In this document: positions 38,162 to 47,277 of the stretch, one piece after another
Layout of the letters: every line of letters begins with the position of its first letter
Position numbering within the stretch: position 1 is the first letter of the stretch
DNA from: Cyclobacteriaceae bacterium
GTDB lineage: Bacteria > Bacteroidota > Bacteroidia > Cytophagales > Cyclobacteriaceae
Direction of reading: 5' to 3'
Assembly (NCBI GenBank): GCA_016787565.1
Contig: JAEUUG010000012.1
Coordinates: 372,001 to 436,000 of the forward strand
DNA: 64,000 nucleotides
Made by a program: the position numbers and the translations under genes
The notes under the pieces: generated by a model
Databases searched by the model: none
Seen by the model: the letters and a program-made list of their open reading frames with translations, nothing else
What the model was told of the DNA's origin: nothing

Positions 38162-38986
38162 TTAAGCAAAATCAGCAAAAAGGTCTTCCGTTTTTCGGAA
38201 GTAGGTCAATCCGATCAACAATAACAATACTCCTGAGCCCAGACTAATGATAATGAATTCCGGTTGCGGCACGATGCCCGTAATTGGCATTCGAAATAAT
38301 TCAATGGCCGCATACATGGGAGAGACCACTAGCAAATAGCGTAACCAGGGATGCGTTAACATGCTGATTGGATAAATAACCGGTGTCAGAAAAAACAGGA
38401 CTTGAACCAGAAATGGAATGACATAACGAAAGTCGCGGTACTTTACATTAAGCGCAGCCAGCCAGCTTCCGGGGCCAAGGGTAGCAACAATGGTTACCAG
38501 CAATGCAACCGGCCAGCACCAAAAAGCATGAAGTGAAACAGGTTGTTGATAATAAATTAATATGCCAATGTATAAGATGAAGGCCATCAGAAAATCAAAC
38601 AAGGCACCCAAAATGGATGATACCGGAATAATGAGCCGGGGAAAATAAATTTTCTTGATGATCTGCGCATTGTTCACCATGCTGTTGGATGCATTGGTTA
38701 AGCCGGATGAAAAAATCGTCCAGATGAGAAGACCCGAAAAAACAAAAACCGGATACGGTAGATTTTGCGATGGTATATTCAACGCTTTTCCAAAGAAAAG
38801 CGTGAAAATCGTCATCATGAGTAAGGGCTGTAAAATAGCCCACATAAAGCCCAATACAGTTTGCTTGTACTTGATTTTGATGTCGCGCCAGGTAAAAAAA
38901 TAAAAGAGTTCTTTGTAAAAAAGGAGTTCCTTCCAGTCAAAGAGTTTACGCTCAGAAGCGTCTATGATGTGTTCACTTTCTGTCAT
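38162..38986 (-). CDS. wzm: Polysaccharide ABC exporter, permease (Wzm-like)
   Basis: An integral membrane permease of the ABC-2 polysaccharide export family, with about six membrane helices (for example VLGFMWAILQPLLMMTIFTLFF and FLVQVLFFLTPVIYPISML). The cytoplasmic N-terminus contains KELFYFFTWRDIKIKYKQT, typical of Wzm proteins. It pairs with the Wzt-like ATPase downstream. The ATG at 38986 (MTESEHIID, 274 residues) is preferred to the GTG at 39028. It is the first gene of the minus-strand polysaccharide operon. Confidence 0.92.
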   Translation of the reverse strand: MTESEHIIDASERKLFDWKELLFYKELFYFFTWRDIKIKYKQTVLGFMWAILQPLLMMTIFTLFFGKALNIPSQNLPYPVFVFSGLLIWTIFSSGLTNASNSMVNNAQIIKKIYFPRLIIPVSSILGALFDFLMAFILYIGILIYYQQPVSLHAFWCWPVALLVTIVATLGPGSWLAALNVKYRDFRYVIPFLVQVLFFLTPVIYPISMLTHPWLRYLLVVSPMYAAIELFRMPITGIVPQPEFIIISLGSGVLLLLIGLTYFRKTEDLFADFA

Positions 38987-39169
38987 GGAAACCACCTGTT
39001 TTAGGTTCAATTCATAGTTTGGAGGCACCGATAGCTTTTTCTGACTCCGAAACTACCGCCCACAATGGGGCGAAGTTATCAGGATTTACTTAGCTAAGCA
39101 ATTTGGGTTTTAGCCCTATCATCGCTTCGGGATTCAAAAACAAAAGTCAATCTTGCAACGAAATCCTTC

Positions 39170-40252
39170 ATGGCGCAGAAAAAAATTTTATTCCTCGTTC
39201 CGTATCCGCTGGACGAATCTCCTTCCCAACGCTTTCGGTTTGAGCAGTACCTCAACTTCCTGGAAAGTTCAGGAAACGCGATTACCCTCCAACCCTTTCT
39301 GAATTCGGCTAACGGAAGAATATTTTACAACCGGGGAAGTCTTCTCGCTAAAGCAGGTGTACTTCTTATTGGTTTTGTCAAGCGTTTGGGTATGCTTTTC
39401 ACAGCCATTCGCTACGACCTTATTTTTATCCATCGCGAAGCCGCGCCTGTTGGCCCACCTGTTATAGAGTGGGTACTGGCTAAAGTATTGAGACGAAAGT
39501 TCATCTATGATTTTGATGATGCCATTTGGCTAACCGATCGCGCCAATGAATCGATGTTGTTACAAATTGCTAAATGTCGGAGTAAGGTGAGTTCGATTTG
39601 CCGCTGGTCGTACCGGGTCAGCTGTGGAAACCAATACCTGCGCGAATATGCGTCCCAGTTCAATGCCGATGCCCGCTATATTCCTACCACCATTGATACA
39701 GAGGGTTGGCATAATCCAACCCTGTATAAAAAACCAACCGGAGAATTTATCACCATCGGCTGGACGGGCTCGCACTCCACCCTAAAGTATCTGAAAGCCC
39801 TTGAGAAGGTGCTGAAACAAATTGAAAGTGCCTTCCCCAAAATCAAAATTTTAGTAATTGCTGACCGTGAACCAGATCTAAATTTGAAGTCATTGCAGTT
39901 TCTTCCGTGGAACAAACATTCGGAAATAGAAGATCTTCTGCGCATTGATATCGGCATTATGCCGTTGCCCGATGATGAATGGGCCAACGGAAAATGCGGC
40001 TTCAAAGCACTGCAATACATGGCGCTTAAAATTCCGTGCGTTATTTCTCCAGTAGGTGTTAATTCACGTATTGTAGATCACGGTACAAACGGCTTTCTGG
40101 CTTCCACCACAGCGGATTGGTTGACAACTCTTGAAGAGCTTATTCATGACGCAACATTGCGCACAAAAATTGGTGAAGCTGCGCGGTTGCGTGTAGTTGA
40201 TCATTATTCTGTGCTATCCACAACACCCCTGTACCGCTCTTTATTCGAGTAG
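39170..40252 (+). CDS. Glycosyltransferase family 4 protein
   Basis: A 360-residue GT4-type enzyme, the only glycosyltransferase here on the plus strand. The N-terminus MAQKKILFLVPYPLDESPSQRFRFEQY and, later, FIYDFDDAIWLTD, ITIGWTGSHSTLKYLKAL and WANGKCGFKALQYMALKIP (conserved E/K site variant) fit the family. The start ATG is 141 bp from wzm in a divergent intergenic region with no perfect promoter match that I could see. Its last 49 bp overlap the end of the convergent membrane-protein gene at 40204. Confidence 0.88.
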   Translation: MAQKKILFLVPYPLDESPSQRFRFEQYLNFLESSGNAITLQPFLNSANGRIFYNRGSLLAKAGVLLIGFVKRLGMLFTAIRYDLIFIHREAAPVGPPVIEWVLAKVLRRKFIYDFDDAIWLTDRANESMLLQIAKCRSKVSSICRWSYRVSCGNQYLREYASQFNADARYIPTTIDTEGWHNPTLYKKPTGEFITIGWTGSHSTLKYLKALEKVLKQIESAFPKIKILVIADREPDLNLKSLQFLPWNKHSEIEDLLRIDIGIMPLPDDEWANGKCGFKALQYMALKIPCVISPVGVNSRIVDHGTNGFLASTTADWLTTLEELIHDATLRTKIGEAARLRVVDHYSVLSTTPLYRSLFE

Positions 40253-41541
40253 TCAATCATCAACACCAGAGCCATGAAATAAAATGGCAATAACGGTATT
40301 TTATAGCGGGTAAGCGTTCCGAAGTTAAAAGTTGAAACACCCACGGCAAAAGCGAACGTGATGCTAAACATCAGACAAAAAAGAATGGTGGGATTTCCAA
40401 GCGCACGCAACAGGAAATGGCGTGCCCGATAAAATGCGTACCCTGTTAAAAATAGCAGACCTAAACTCTCCAGTGCCGATAACAGCATCAACGGATTTCG
40501 AACTTCCCACAAGTAGGGCCTGAACAAGGAAACATTGATGGCCTGAGGTGCCAGCTTGAGCATACCCGAAAATGTGCCATCAAGTTCGCCCAGCGAATAA
40601 CCACTGCCAGCATCTTTTCCAGTATAAAAACCAATATCATAGGCTGTAACTTTTGCTGTTATCGCAATCTTTTCAAGGGAATAACGGGCATCATCTTCAG
40701 CAATTTTTTTTATCAAATAATAGCCTGATACAACCATTAGCCCTACAACAAAGGGGACTAACATGACTTTCAGTAAAAACGATTTTACCATAGACAAATT
40801 TCGTATGAATATCCAAAGCATAGTGGCCGGCAAAAAGCAGAGCAAAATGTACTTTTTGATGGCGAACATGATGTACAGCGAAAGGAGAAGGAGTAAAATG
40901 TTTGAGATAGAAATTTGCCGATTGAAGAAAATACGTTTTACGCAGTATGTGGCAATGGCCAGGCAGCCTAATGTAATGGTATCCTTCAATAACCCTGAAC
41001 CCCAGAAAAAAACGGACGGAATAAAAAAGGCGGCTATTGCAATCCAACGATGCAAGTGCGGAAAATCCTCATAGAATGTCTGAAAAAAAAGCCACATGCC
41101 CCCAAAACTTACGGCTGCAAAGAGTACCGCGGTGGCTGAGTAGGATGAGAATGTAACCAAATCAAAAAGTGCAGCCAGGCGAATGACAACATAGGAGCTC
41201 GGGTCACTAAAAAAAAGTATTCGCGAAGCATACAAATAGGTTCCTTTAGGCGCAACGGTAGTGCCATCCGTCAATAAAAGTTTAAGTCCGAGCGTTGGGG
41301 AATCTACAAAGGCATTCCAGATATGCCGGCTACCATGTGTATGATAGTTAAATGTATCCCCACCCGCGTAGTAAAACTGATAAATGAAACCCACCGCCAA
41401 CGCACCGAATATTTTAAGGGAAAGTGCCGGCAAAAAATACACCCGATTTACTTCGTCCGTCACGCGGTTGCGAACCAGGTAGGCAACAAAATAAAGTAGC
41501 ATAATCACAACAGGTGTAACAAAAAGATCACGCAGTTCCAT
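40204..41541 (-). CDS. Polytopic membrane protein, unknown function
   Basis: A 445-residue protein with roughly ten hydrophobic helices (for example VTPVVIMLLYFVAYLV, WIAIAAFFIPSVFFWGSGLL and SFLLKVMLVPFVVGLMVVSGYYLI). A periplasmic-looking segment YYAGGDTFNYHTHGS follows helix 2. The size and layout are compatible with a polysaccharide polymerase or a glycan-modifying enzyme, but no family motif is clear. The 3' end overlaps the convergent glycosyltransferase by 49 bp; its 5' end is 21 bp from the TPR gene stop. Confidence 0.75.
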   Translation of the reverse strand: MELRDLFVTPVVIMLLYFVAYLVRNRVTDEVNRVYFLPALSLKIFGALAVGFIYQFYYAGGDTFNYHTHGSRHIWNAFVDSPTLGLKLLLTDGTTVAPKGTYLYASRILFFSDPSSYVVIRLAALFDLVTFSSYSATAVLFAAVSFGGMWLFFQTFYEDFPHLHRWIAIAAFFIPSVFFWGSGLLKDTITLGCLAIATYCVKRIFFNRQISISNILLLLLSLYIMFAIKKYILLCFLPATMLWIFIRNLSMVKSFLLKVMLVPFVVGLMVVSGYYLIKKIAEDDARYSLEKIAITAKVTAYDIGFYTGKDAGSGYSLGELDGTFSGMLKLAPQAINVSLFRPYLWEVRNPLMLLSALESLGLLFLTGYAFYRARHFLLRALGNPTILFCLMFSITFAFAVGVSTFNFGTLTRYKIPLLPFYFMALVLMIDYSNKERYRGVVDSTE

Positions 41542-41562
41542 ATCCTGTTGTTGTCTGTTTGG

Positions 41563-42786
41563 CTAATCCCCTTTCTCCAGTTTCTTCAACCTGCGTTTGG
41601 CGTCTTTGAAGGCTTCATCCTTACGTCCTGATTTTTTCTTCGCCTCCTTAAAGTATTTTTTCGCCTCTGCAGTGTTTCCCTGCTTCTCTGCAATTTCACC
41701 AAGAGCAATTAGCGAATACAGGTAGTACCCCGAATCTGTAGATTCAATTTGCTCGGCATATTTTACACAAAGTTCGTAGTACTGCTTGGCTGCATCCAGG
41801 TTTTTCCGTGCTTCGTAAATCTGACCAAGAAAAAATGCCGCGTACCTTCCGCTGGTGGCTTCATACCCTACTTTACCGCTATCAATATTGTGGAGTATCT
41901 GTCGGCATACAGGCTCCGCCTCTGTAAACTTGCCCATGGAATACAACATCCGGGCATAATACCGATGAAAGAAAGGATTGTCGGGATAGGTACTGTACAA
42001 GTAATCACTGATCTGTAAGGCTCGCGGCTGATCATTCTCATAGCTATTCAAAATGCGCATGAGCCATACCATTGCTTCGGTGCGGGTATAAAAAGCATTG
42101 TACGAAACTTCCTTCAGCTGCTTTAAACCCAAGGCCTTATCACCCTTGGGGAAAAACCACAATATTGGCTTCAATGCCGGATAATTCTCGGGTACCCAAA
42201 CCGAAAAATAATTGAATAGTGCATCGCCAAACAACAACTCAGGCGTCAGGTTATCCTGACCTTTATTCTCCTCGAGATAGTTTAAAGCATTTTTCCCTGC
42301 AGCGGCTGCCTTGGTCCAGCTTCGTCTTTCTTCATCTGAATACAATCGGCCTTTAAACCCATGGGCGGCCGCCAGAAAAAAAGCAGATTCTACTTTGTAT
42401 GCAGGATGCTTCTTATGAAGATTTTCTGCTACGAGAATAGTTGAGTCCATATAGGCAAGAAAGGCATCATCGTGCGATTTATCGCGGGTGTTCGGCATGA
42501 TCTTCCACCATTCAATCAGGCCCATCAAAAAATAGGGTAATGGATGCCAGCGGTATTTTGCTTTCAGGTATCGAAACTGAAATGTAGCATCCTCAAACTT
42601 AAAGTTATACAGGTCATTCAGTGCTTTGGTACACTCCAACTGCACTTTCAGATCTGTCAGTAAGATTATGGTCGTGTCTTTTTTAGCCACCGGTTGTGCC
42701 GAAACTGAAAATACAGCGACTAACGCCAGGATGCATGTTAACAACAACCGATAATGAAAACCTGACCTTTGTAGAATTAAATGCAC
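41563..42786 (-). CDS. Secreted or periplasmic tetratricopeptide repeat protein
   Basis: A TPR protein with a signal peptide (LLLTCILALVAVFSVSAQ). The frame is open from 42828, but that would leave only 9 bp to the divergent gene; the GTG at 42786 gives a good signal peptide and more room, so I use it. Repeats are visible in PFFHRYYARMLYSMGKFTEAEPV, NLDAAKQYYELCVKYAEQ and NTAEAKKYFKEAKKK. A protein-protein scaffold or lipid/glycan-related role is possible; no specific function is assigned. Confidence 0.8.
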   Translation of the reverse strand: MHLILQRSGFHYRLLLTCILALVAVFSVSAQPVAKKDTTIILLTDLKVQLECTKALNDLYNFKFEDATFQFRYLKAKYRWHPLPYFLMGLIEWWKIMPNTRDKSHDDAFLAYMDSTILVAENLHKKHPAYKVESAFFLAAAHGFKGRLYSDEERRSWTKAAAAGKNALNYLEENKGQDNLTPELLFGDALFNYFSVWVPENYPALKPILWFFPKGDKALGLKQLKEVSYNAFYTRTEAMVWLMRILNSYENDQPRALQISDYLYSTYPDNPFFHRYYARMLYSMGKFTEAEPVCRQILHNIDSGKVGYEATSGRYAAFFLGQIYEARKNLDAAKQYYELCVKYAEQIESTDSGYYLYSLIALGEIAEKQGNTAEAKKYFKEAKKKSGRKDEAFKDAKRRLKKLEKGD

Positions 42787-42837
42787 AGTTAAAAATTTGA
42801 TATTACTTTTCCATCTCCATTCAAACACCTGTATAAC

Positions 42838-43461
42838 GTGAGCGAAACTAAGTCATTATTTGCAGCCGACAAAAAGCTTCTCTTCATCCTGCTTTGTGTA
42901 GCCACACTGCTCTTGTTGTTCATCAAAATTTCGTTCATCGAAAACGAAACAGCCGCGTTTGAATTTTTGCAAGACCGGCCTGAGGGAACCCTTCTGCGGG
43001 CCATCAATGCTATAAAGTACTTTTCCATACCCTTTGTTTACCTGTGGAAGTTTACGGTCATTGCATTCGTCATTTGGGTGGGTTGTTTTATGTACGGCTA
43101 CCGTGTAACGTATACCCAATGTTGGGGCGTGGTAATCGGTGCGGAATTTATTTTTCTCGTACCTGAAGTCTTGAAAATCATCTGGTTCATGTTTATTGAA
43201 AGCGATCCCAGCTACCACGATATCCGTGCGTTTTTTCCCTTCTCGCTGATGCATTTTTTTGATTACTACGCGTTAGATAAGCGTTGGGCGTATCCCCTGC
43301 GGGCACTAAACCTGTTTGAAATTGCCTATTGGTTTATGCTGGTGGCGGGTATTCACCACTATGCGCGGAAGGAAAAAAGAATTGTATGGCTCATTGTAGC
43401 GTGCTCCTACATCCTGCTTTTTTTTCTGTGGTTGGGCTTTTATGTTATTGTTTATAAATAG
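42838..43461 (+). CDS. Membrane protein, unknown function
   Basis: A 207-residue protein from a GTG start with about five membrane helices: KLLFILLCVATLLLLFI, FSIPFVYLWKFTVIAFVIWVG, WGVVIGAEFIFLVPEVL, FEIAYWFMLVAGI and IVWLIVACSYILLFFLWLG. No family is recognised. The neighbour at 43575 is a GT117-type protein on the same strand. Confidence 0.75.
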   Translation: MSETKSLFAADKKLLFILLCVATLLLLFIKISFIENETAAFEFLQDRPEGTLLRAINAIKYFSIPFVYLWKFTVIAFVIWVGCFMYGYRVTYTQCWGVVIGAEFIFLVPEVLKIIWFMFIESDPSYHDIRAFFPFSLMHFFDYYALDKRWAYPLRALNLFEIAYWFMLVAGIHHYARKEKRIVWLIVACSYILLFFLWLGFYVIVYK

Positions 43462-43538
43462 TCCACAGGCGGTGGTCGGCAGTTCACAGAACATGATCGA
43501 GGTTGGCAGGCAAAGGTGGACTAATCGACTAATTTCCC

Positions 43539-43546
43539 TATTTTCG
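43539..43546 (+). promoter_or_regulatory. Putative -7 promoter element before the GT117 gene
   Basis: TATTTTCG, one mismatch from TAnnTTTG, lies 29 bp before the ATG at 43575. The same octamer precedes pdhA at a similar distance. No -33 element is visible at the right spacing, so support is limited. Confidence 0.35.
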
Positions 43547-43574
43547 CCCCTTAGTTTTTAGAAAAAACAGATAC

Positions 43575-46568
43575 ATGAACCAGAATTTTCAAAAGATCAA
43601 TAACATCGTTGGATGGTGCGTTTTTGGCATCTCGTTGCTTACTTATTGGCTTACCATGGAGCCGACTGCCAGCTACTGGGATTGCGGTGAGTTTATTTCC
43701 GTTTCCTACAAACTGGAAGTGCCGCACCCTCCAGGAGCACCCTTGTTTCTTTTGATCGGCAGATTGTTTTCCTTTCTGGCATTGGGCGATGTAACCCAGG
43801 TTGCCTATTGGATTAACTTCAGCAGCGTGCTGGCCAGTGCTTTCACTATTCTTTTCCTGTTCTGGACAATTGTTCTATTTGGCCGCAAATTAATGCGGAT
43901 TTCAAAACCTGAAGATTTAACCACCGACAAAACGTGGGTACTCATGGGTGCCGGTTTGGTTGGATCATTAGCATATACTTTCTCGGATTCTGCCTGGTTC
44001 TCGGCTGTAGAGGCAGAAGTGTATGCCATGTCTTCTTTCTTTACTGCTTTTGTGGTTTGGGCAATGATGAAATGGGATGTTATCGAAGATGAATCGAAGG
44101 CTAACCGCTGGCTGATTTTGATTTTCTATATGATGGGCCTCTCCATAGGCGTTCACTTGTTAAACCTGGTCACCATTCCGGCTCTGGCGTTGATTTACTA
44201 TTTCAAAAAATATAAACCTACCACGTGGGGTGTTGTGGCCTCCATGTTGATCAGCCTGGGTATCATCTTTTTCGTGAACGAGATTATCATTCCCGGCTTA
44301 CCCTCCTTCGCGGGAAACTTTGAGGTGTTTTTTGTGAACACACTCGGCCTGCCATTTGGATCGGGGGTAATTGTTTTTGTATTGATGCTGGTTACTGCCT
44401 TGATTTTTGGCATCCGGTACTCACAACAAAAAAAGATGGTGTTGCTGAATACATTCCTGATCGCCACCGCCTTCATCCTGATTGGATATTCTTCGTATGC
44501 CGTAGTCGTAATCCGCTCCAATTTTAATCCACCCATCAATGAAAACGCTCCATCCGATGTGATGAGTTTCGTGCGCTACCTGAAGCGTGAGCAATATGGA
44601 AGCCGTCCTCTTCTCTATGGTCAATACTACACCGCGCAGGTAATCGGCTATGATGAAGGAGCCCCGGTTTATGTAAAAGGAAAAGATAAGTACGAGATAT
44701 CGGACCGGAAGCTTTCGTATAAATACGATCCTAAAGATCAAACCATTCTTCCCAGAATTTACAGCACCGATCCTGAGCACAAGCGGGTTTATAAAAACAT
44801 CTTAGCGCAATACACTGCGCTTCCCAAACTAAAAGATGATGAGCGTCCCAAGTTTATTCACAACCTCTGGTATATGTTCGAGCACCAGATCGGCCACATG
44901 TATGTGCGGTATTTCTTTTTCAACTTTGCAGGCCGCGAAAGCGACATTCAGAATGCTGATTGGCTGGGGCCAAACGGATGGTTTGAAAAACTTCCTCCTG
45001 TTTTAGCCGAAAATAAAGGGCGAAATAACTTTTTTATGATACCCTTTATTCTCGGACTTATCGGTATGTTTCATCAATCGGTAAAGGACACGAAGAATTT
45101 CGTGGTCACAGCCCTGCTCTTCATCCTGACCGGGGTAGCACTCGTGGTGTACCTTAACTCTCCGCCAACTGAGCCACGCGAACGTGATTACATTTATGCC
45201 GGTTCGTATTATGCTTTCTCATTCTGGATCGGTTTTGCTGTTATTGCTATGGCAGAAGGACTGGCAAAATATACGCGAAGCTTGAAAACCAGTGCCCTCA
45301 TTGCAACAATCATCGGTTTATCGGCACCTGCCCTGATGGCCAAAGATGGTTGGGATGATCACAGTCGTGCCAAACGTTACTTCTCTGTTGACTCGGCAAA
45401 GAATTACCTGAACTCCTGTGCCCCGAACGGCATCCTGTTTACGGGTGGTGATAATGACACTTTCCCACTATGGTATGCGCAGGAAGTGGAAGGTGTGCGC
45501 ACCGATGTGCGGGTAGTGGTGCTCAGCTACTTCAATACAGATTGGTATATCGATCAGATGACGCGACAGGCTTACGAGTCCAAACCATTCCCGTTCACAC
45601 TCACAAAAGAAAATTATCGCCAGGGTGGCCCGAATGATTACTTGCCATACTACGATGCAGGCATCAAAACAATGGAGTTGAAACAATACCTTGATCTGTT
45701 AAAGAAAGATTACAAGGGACTGCGAATGTATCCTTCGGCCAACATTTTGCCAACGAAAGAAATCATCTTACCGGTGGATGTGGAACATGTACGATCATTG
45801 GGCATCATCCCCGAAGGGATGGATAGTCTGGTTGTTTCAGAAATGCGCCTAAAGGTAACGGGCAATAACCTGGAGAAAAAAGACCTGGCCATGCTCGATA
45901 TTCTGGCAACAGCCAACTGGGAAAGGCCACTCTATGTAAATGAAACATCGCTCGCACAATTCAATGTGGATTTGCGCAGGTATATTGTTCAGGAAGGCAA
46001 TGCATACCGTATTTTGCCCATCTTGAATCCGAATAAAAATTCGCAAGACCGGCTGGTGAATACCCAGGCGAGTTATGAGAATATGCTGAAGAAGTTTGAG
46101 TTCCGCGGCCTGGACGATCCATCGATTTACTATACGGAAGATTACAGAAAATTTGTTCTCAATCACCGTAGCAGCTTTCTGCAATTGGCAGAAGCTTACA
46201 TTCAACAAGGTGACCCAGCGAAAGCAGCCGAAGTACTAACCTTTAGCCTTGCAAAAATGCCGGATAATCCGATCCGTTACGATTACATCAGCGCAAGTTA
46301 TGTTGCTCCGCTCTTTGAAGTAGGCGAAAAAGAAAAAGCCATTGAAATTGCCACCACCATGGGGCAACGTGCCGATGAACTGGCGGCCTACTATATGTCA
46401 AAAGGGAATTTCGGAAGATCGCTTCAGGAAAATATTATCATCCTGGGTGAATTACAAGAAACCCTCTACCGATATGGTGAAGCTGATCTGGCGAAGAAGT
46501 TCGAAGAGGCTTACGAAAAGTATGCGCGCGCATTCCAAACCCGATCCATTAATCCAGCGGATTATTAA
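43575..46568 (+). CDS. GT117 family (DUF2723) membrane glycosyltransferase
   Basis: A 997-residue membrane protein. The DUF2723 domain fills the N-terminal part: LTMEPTASYWDCGEFISVSYKLEVPHPPGAP carries the acidic-residue motif (YWDCGEF) that resembles the catalytic region of protein O-mannosyltransferases. About a dozen membrane helices follow, then a long soluble C-terminal part with TPR-like repeats (LQLAEAYIQQGDPAKAAEVL). Members are widespread in Bacteroidota and thought to transfer sugars from a lipid carrier to proteins or glycans outside the cytoplasm. It ends before a strong terminator. Confidence 0.9.
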   Translation: MNQNFQKINNIVGWCVFGISLLTYWLTMEPTASYWDCGEFISVSYKLEVPHPPGAPLFLLIGRLFSFLALGDVTQVAYWINFSSVLASAFTILFLFWTIVLFGRKLMRISKPEDLTTDKTWVLMGAGLVGSLAYTFSDSAWFSAVEAEVYAMSSFFTAFVVWAMMKWDVIEDESKANRWLILIFYMMGLSIGVHLLNLVTIPALALIYYFKKYKPTTWGVVASMLISLGIIFFVNEIIIPGLPSFAGNFEVFFVNTLGLPFGSGVIVFVLMLVTALIFGIRYSQQKKMVLLNTFLIATAFILIGYSSYAVVVIRSNFNPPINENAPSDVMSFVRYLKREQYGSRPLLYGQYYTAQVIGYDEGAPVYVKGKDKYEISDRKLSYKYDPKDQTILPRIYSTDPEHKRVYKNILAQYTALPKLKDDERPKFIHNLWYMFEHQIGHMYVRYFFFNFAGRESDIQNADWLGPNGWFEKLPPVLAENKGRNNFFMIPFILGLIGMFHQSVKDTKNFVVTALLFILTGVALVVYLNSPPTEPRERDYIYAGSYYAFSFWIGFAVIAMAEGLAKYTRSLKTSALIATIIGLSAPALMAKDGWDDHSRAKRYFSVDSAKNYLNSCAPNGILFTGGDNDTFPLWYAQEVEGVRTDVRVVVLSYFNTDWYIDQMTRQAYESKPFPFTLTKENYRQGGPNDYLPYYDAGIKTMELKQYLDLLKKDYKGLRMYPSANILPTKEIILPVDVEHVRSLGIIPEGMDSLVVSEMRLKVTGNNLEKKDLAMLDILATANWERPLYVNETSLAQFNVDLRRYIVQEGNAYRILPILNPNKNSQDRLVNTQASYENMLKKFEFRGLDDPSIYYTEDYRKFVLNHRSSFLQLAEAYIQQGDPAKAAEVLTFSLAKMPDNPIRYDYISASYVAPLFEVGEKEKAIEIATTMGQRADELAAYYMSKGNFGRSLQENIIILGELQETLYRYGEADLAKKFEEAYEKYARAFQTRSINPADY

Positions 46569-46597
46569 GAGCTTCGTTTCATGATCAATCAATTGTT

Positions 46598-46630
46598 AAA
46601 AAGTCCAGGGTTCCCACCCCGGACTTTTTT
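46598..46630 (+). terminator. Intrinsic terminator after the GT117 gene
   Basis: AAAAAGTCC at 46598-46606 pairs with GGACTTTTTT at 46621-46630; the loop can add GGG/CCC pairs. The T-run is part of the 3' arm and continues beyond. The rest of 46631-46833 (about 200 bp) shows no clear feature except AT-rich sequence before the lipoprotein gene. Confidence 0.85.
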
Positions 46631-46833
46631 CTTTTGATCCATGCGCGGGGTGGTGCTCTTTATTTTGGCTTTGTATCCCATTACCGATATTGGTTTTACC
46701 ACGATAGTGAATAACTAACCATTCAAGTGGATCTGAATTTCGAAAAGGATTCTCTGATGATCCCAATCCTTATATTTTAGCGGTTTGATCCAACCTGGTA
46801 ATATCAAACGGTGTCTAACCTGAAAACTCAACT

Positions 46834-47202
46834 ATGAAAACAAAATTCATGACTTGGTTGCTCGCGTTAAGCGTACTCGCGATGGGTCTGAGTTGTGAAG
46901 GCGACTCGCAATCTGAGGGTGAAAACCTGCCTGTTTGTTCCAACGGAGGAACTCCTGTTTGGATTGAATCCATCATTGAACAAATTCAGGCAAATGGTTA
47001 TACCGGTGAAATTATTCGCTACCGCTACAAGGGCGAGTACGTTTTTATGGTAACGGACTGTTTGAATTGTGCTGACTATATGACTATTGTATACAATTGT
47101 GCAAAAGAAGTACGCTGCACCTTTGGTGGAATTGCCGGCTTCAACACCTGTCCTGATTTTGAACAGAAGGCTACCGGAAGAAAGGTGATCTGGAAGAATT
47201 AG
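46834..47202 (+). CDS. Small lipoprotein, unknown function
   Basis: A 122-residue protein with a signal peptide and lipobox (LLALSVLAMGLSC, lipidated Cys near residue 21). The mature part has eight or so cysteines, including paired positions in TDCLNCADY and CAKEVRC, and the segment GEIIRYRYKGEYVFMVTDC. The pattern resembles small Bacteroidota lipoproteins of the DUF6970 kind, an uncertain match. It ends 21 bp before a bidirectional terminator. Confidence 0.8.
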   Translation: MKTKFMTWLLALSVLAMGLSCEGDSQSEGENLPVCSNGGTPVWIESIIEQIQANGYTGEIIRYRYKGEYVFMVTDCLNCADYMTIVYNCAKEVRCTFGGIAGFNTCPDFEQKATGRKVIWKN

Positions 47203-47222
47203 GCTCAACTATTCATCCTTTA

Positions 47223-47266
47223 AAAAAAGAGAGGCTGTCCGAAATGAACAGCCTCATATTTTTTTA
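47223..47266. terminator. Bidirectional terminator (lipoprotein gene / lpdA)
   Basis: The perfect 8-bp stem GAGGCTGT (47231-47238) / ACAGCCTC (47248-47255) is flanked by an A-run on the left and a T-run on the right. It therefore works on both strands and serves the two convergent genes. Confidence 0.85.
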
Positions 47267-47277
47267 AGAATTAAAAA

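Noticed and set aside
44198..44780. Overlapping antisense open frames in the GT117 gene
   Set aside because: They mirror membrane-helix codons of the real gene and show no independent features.
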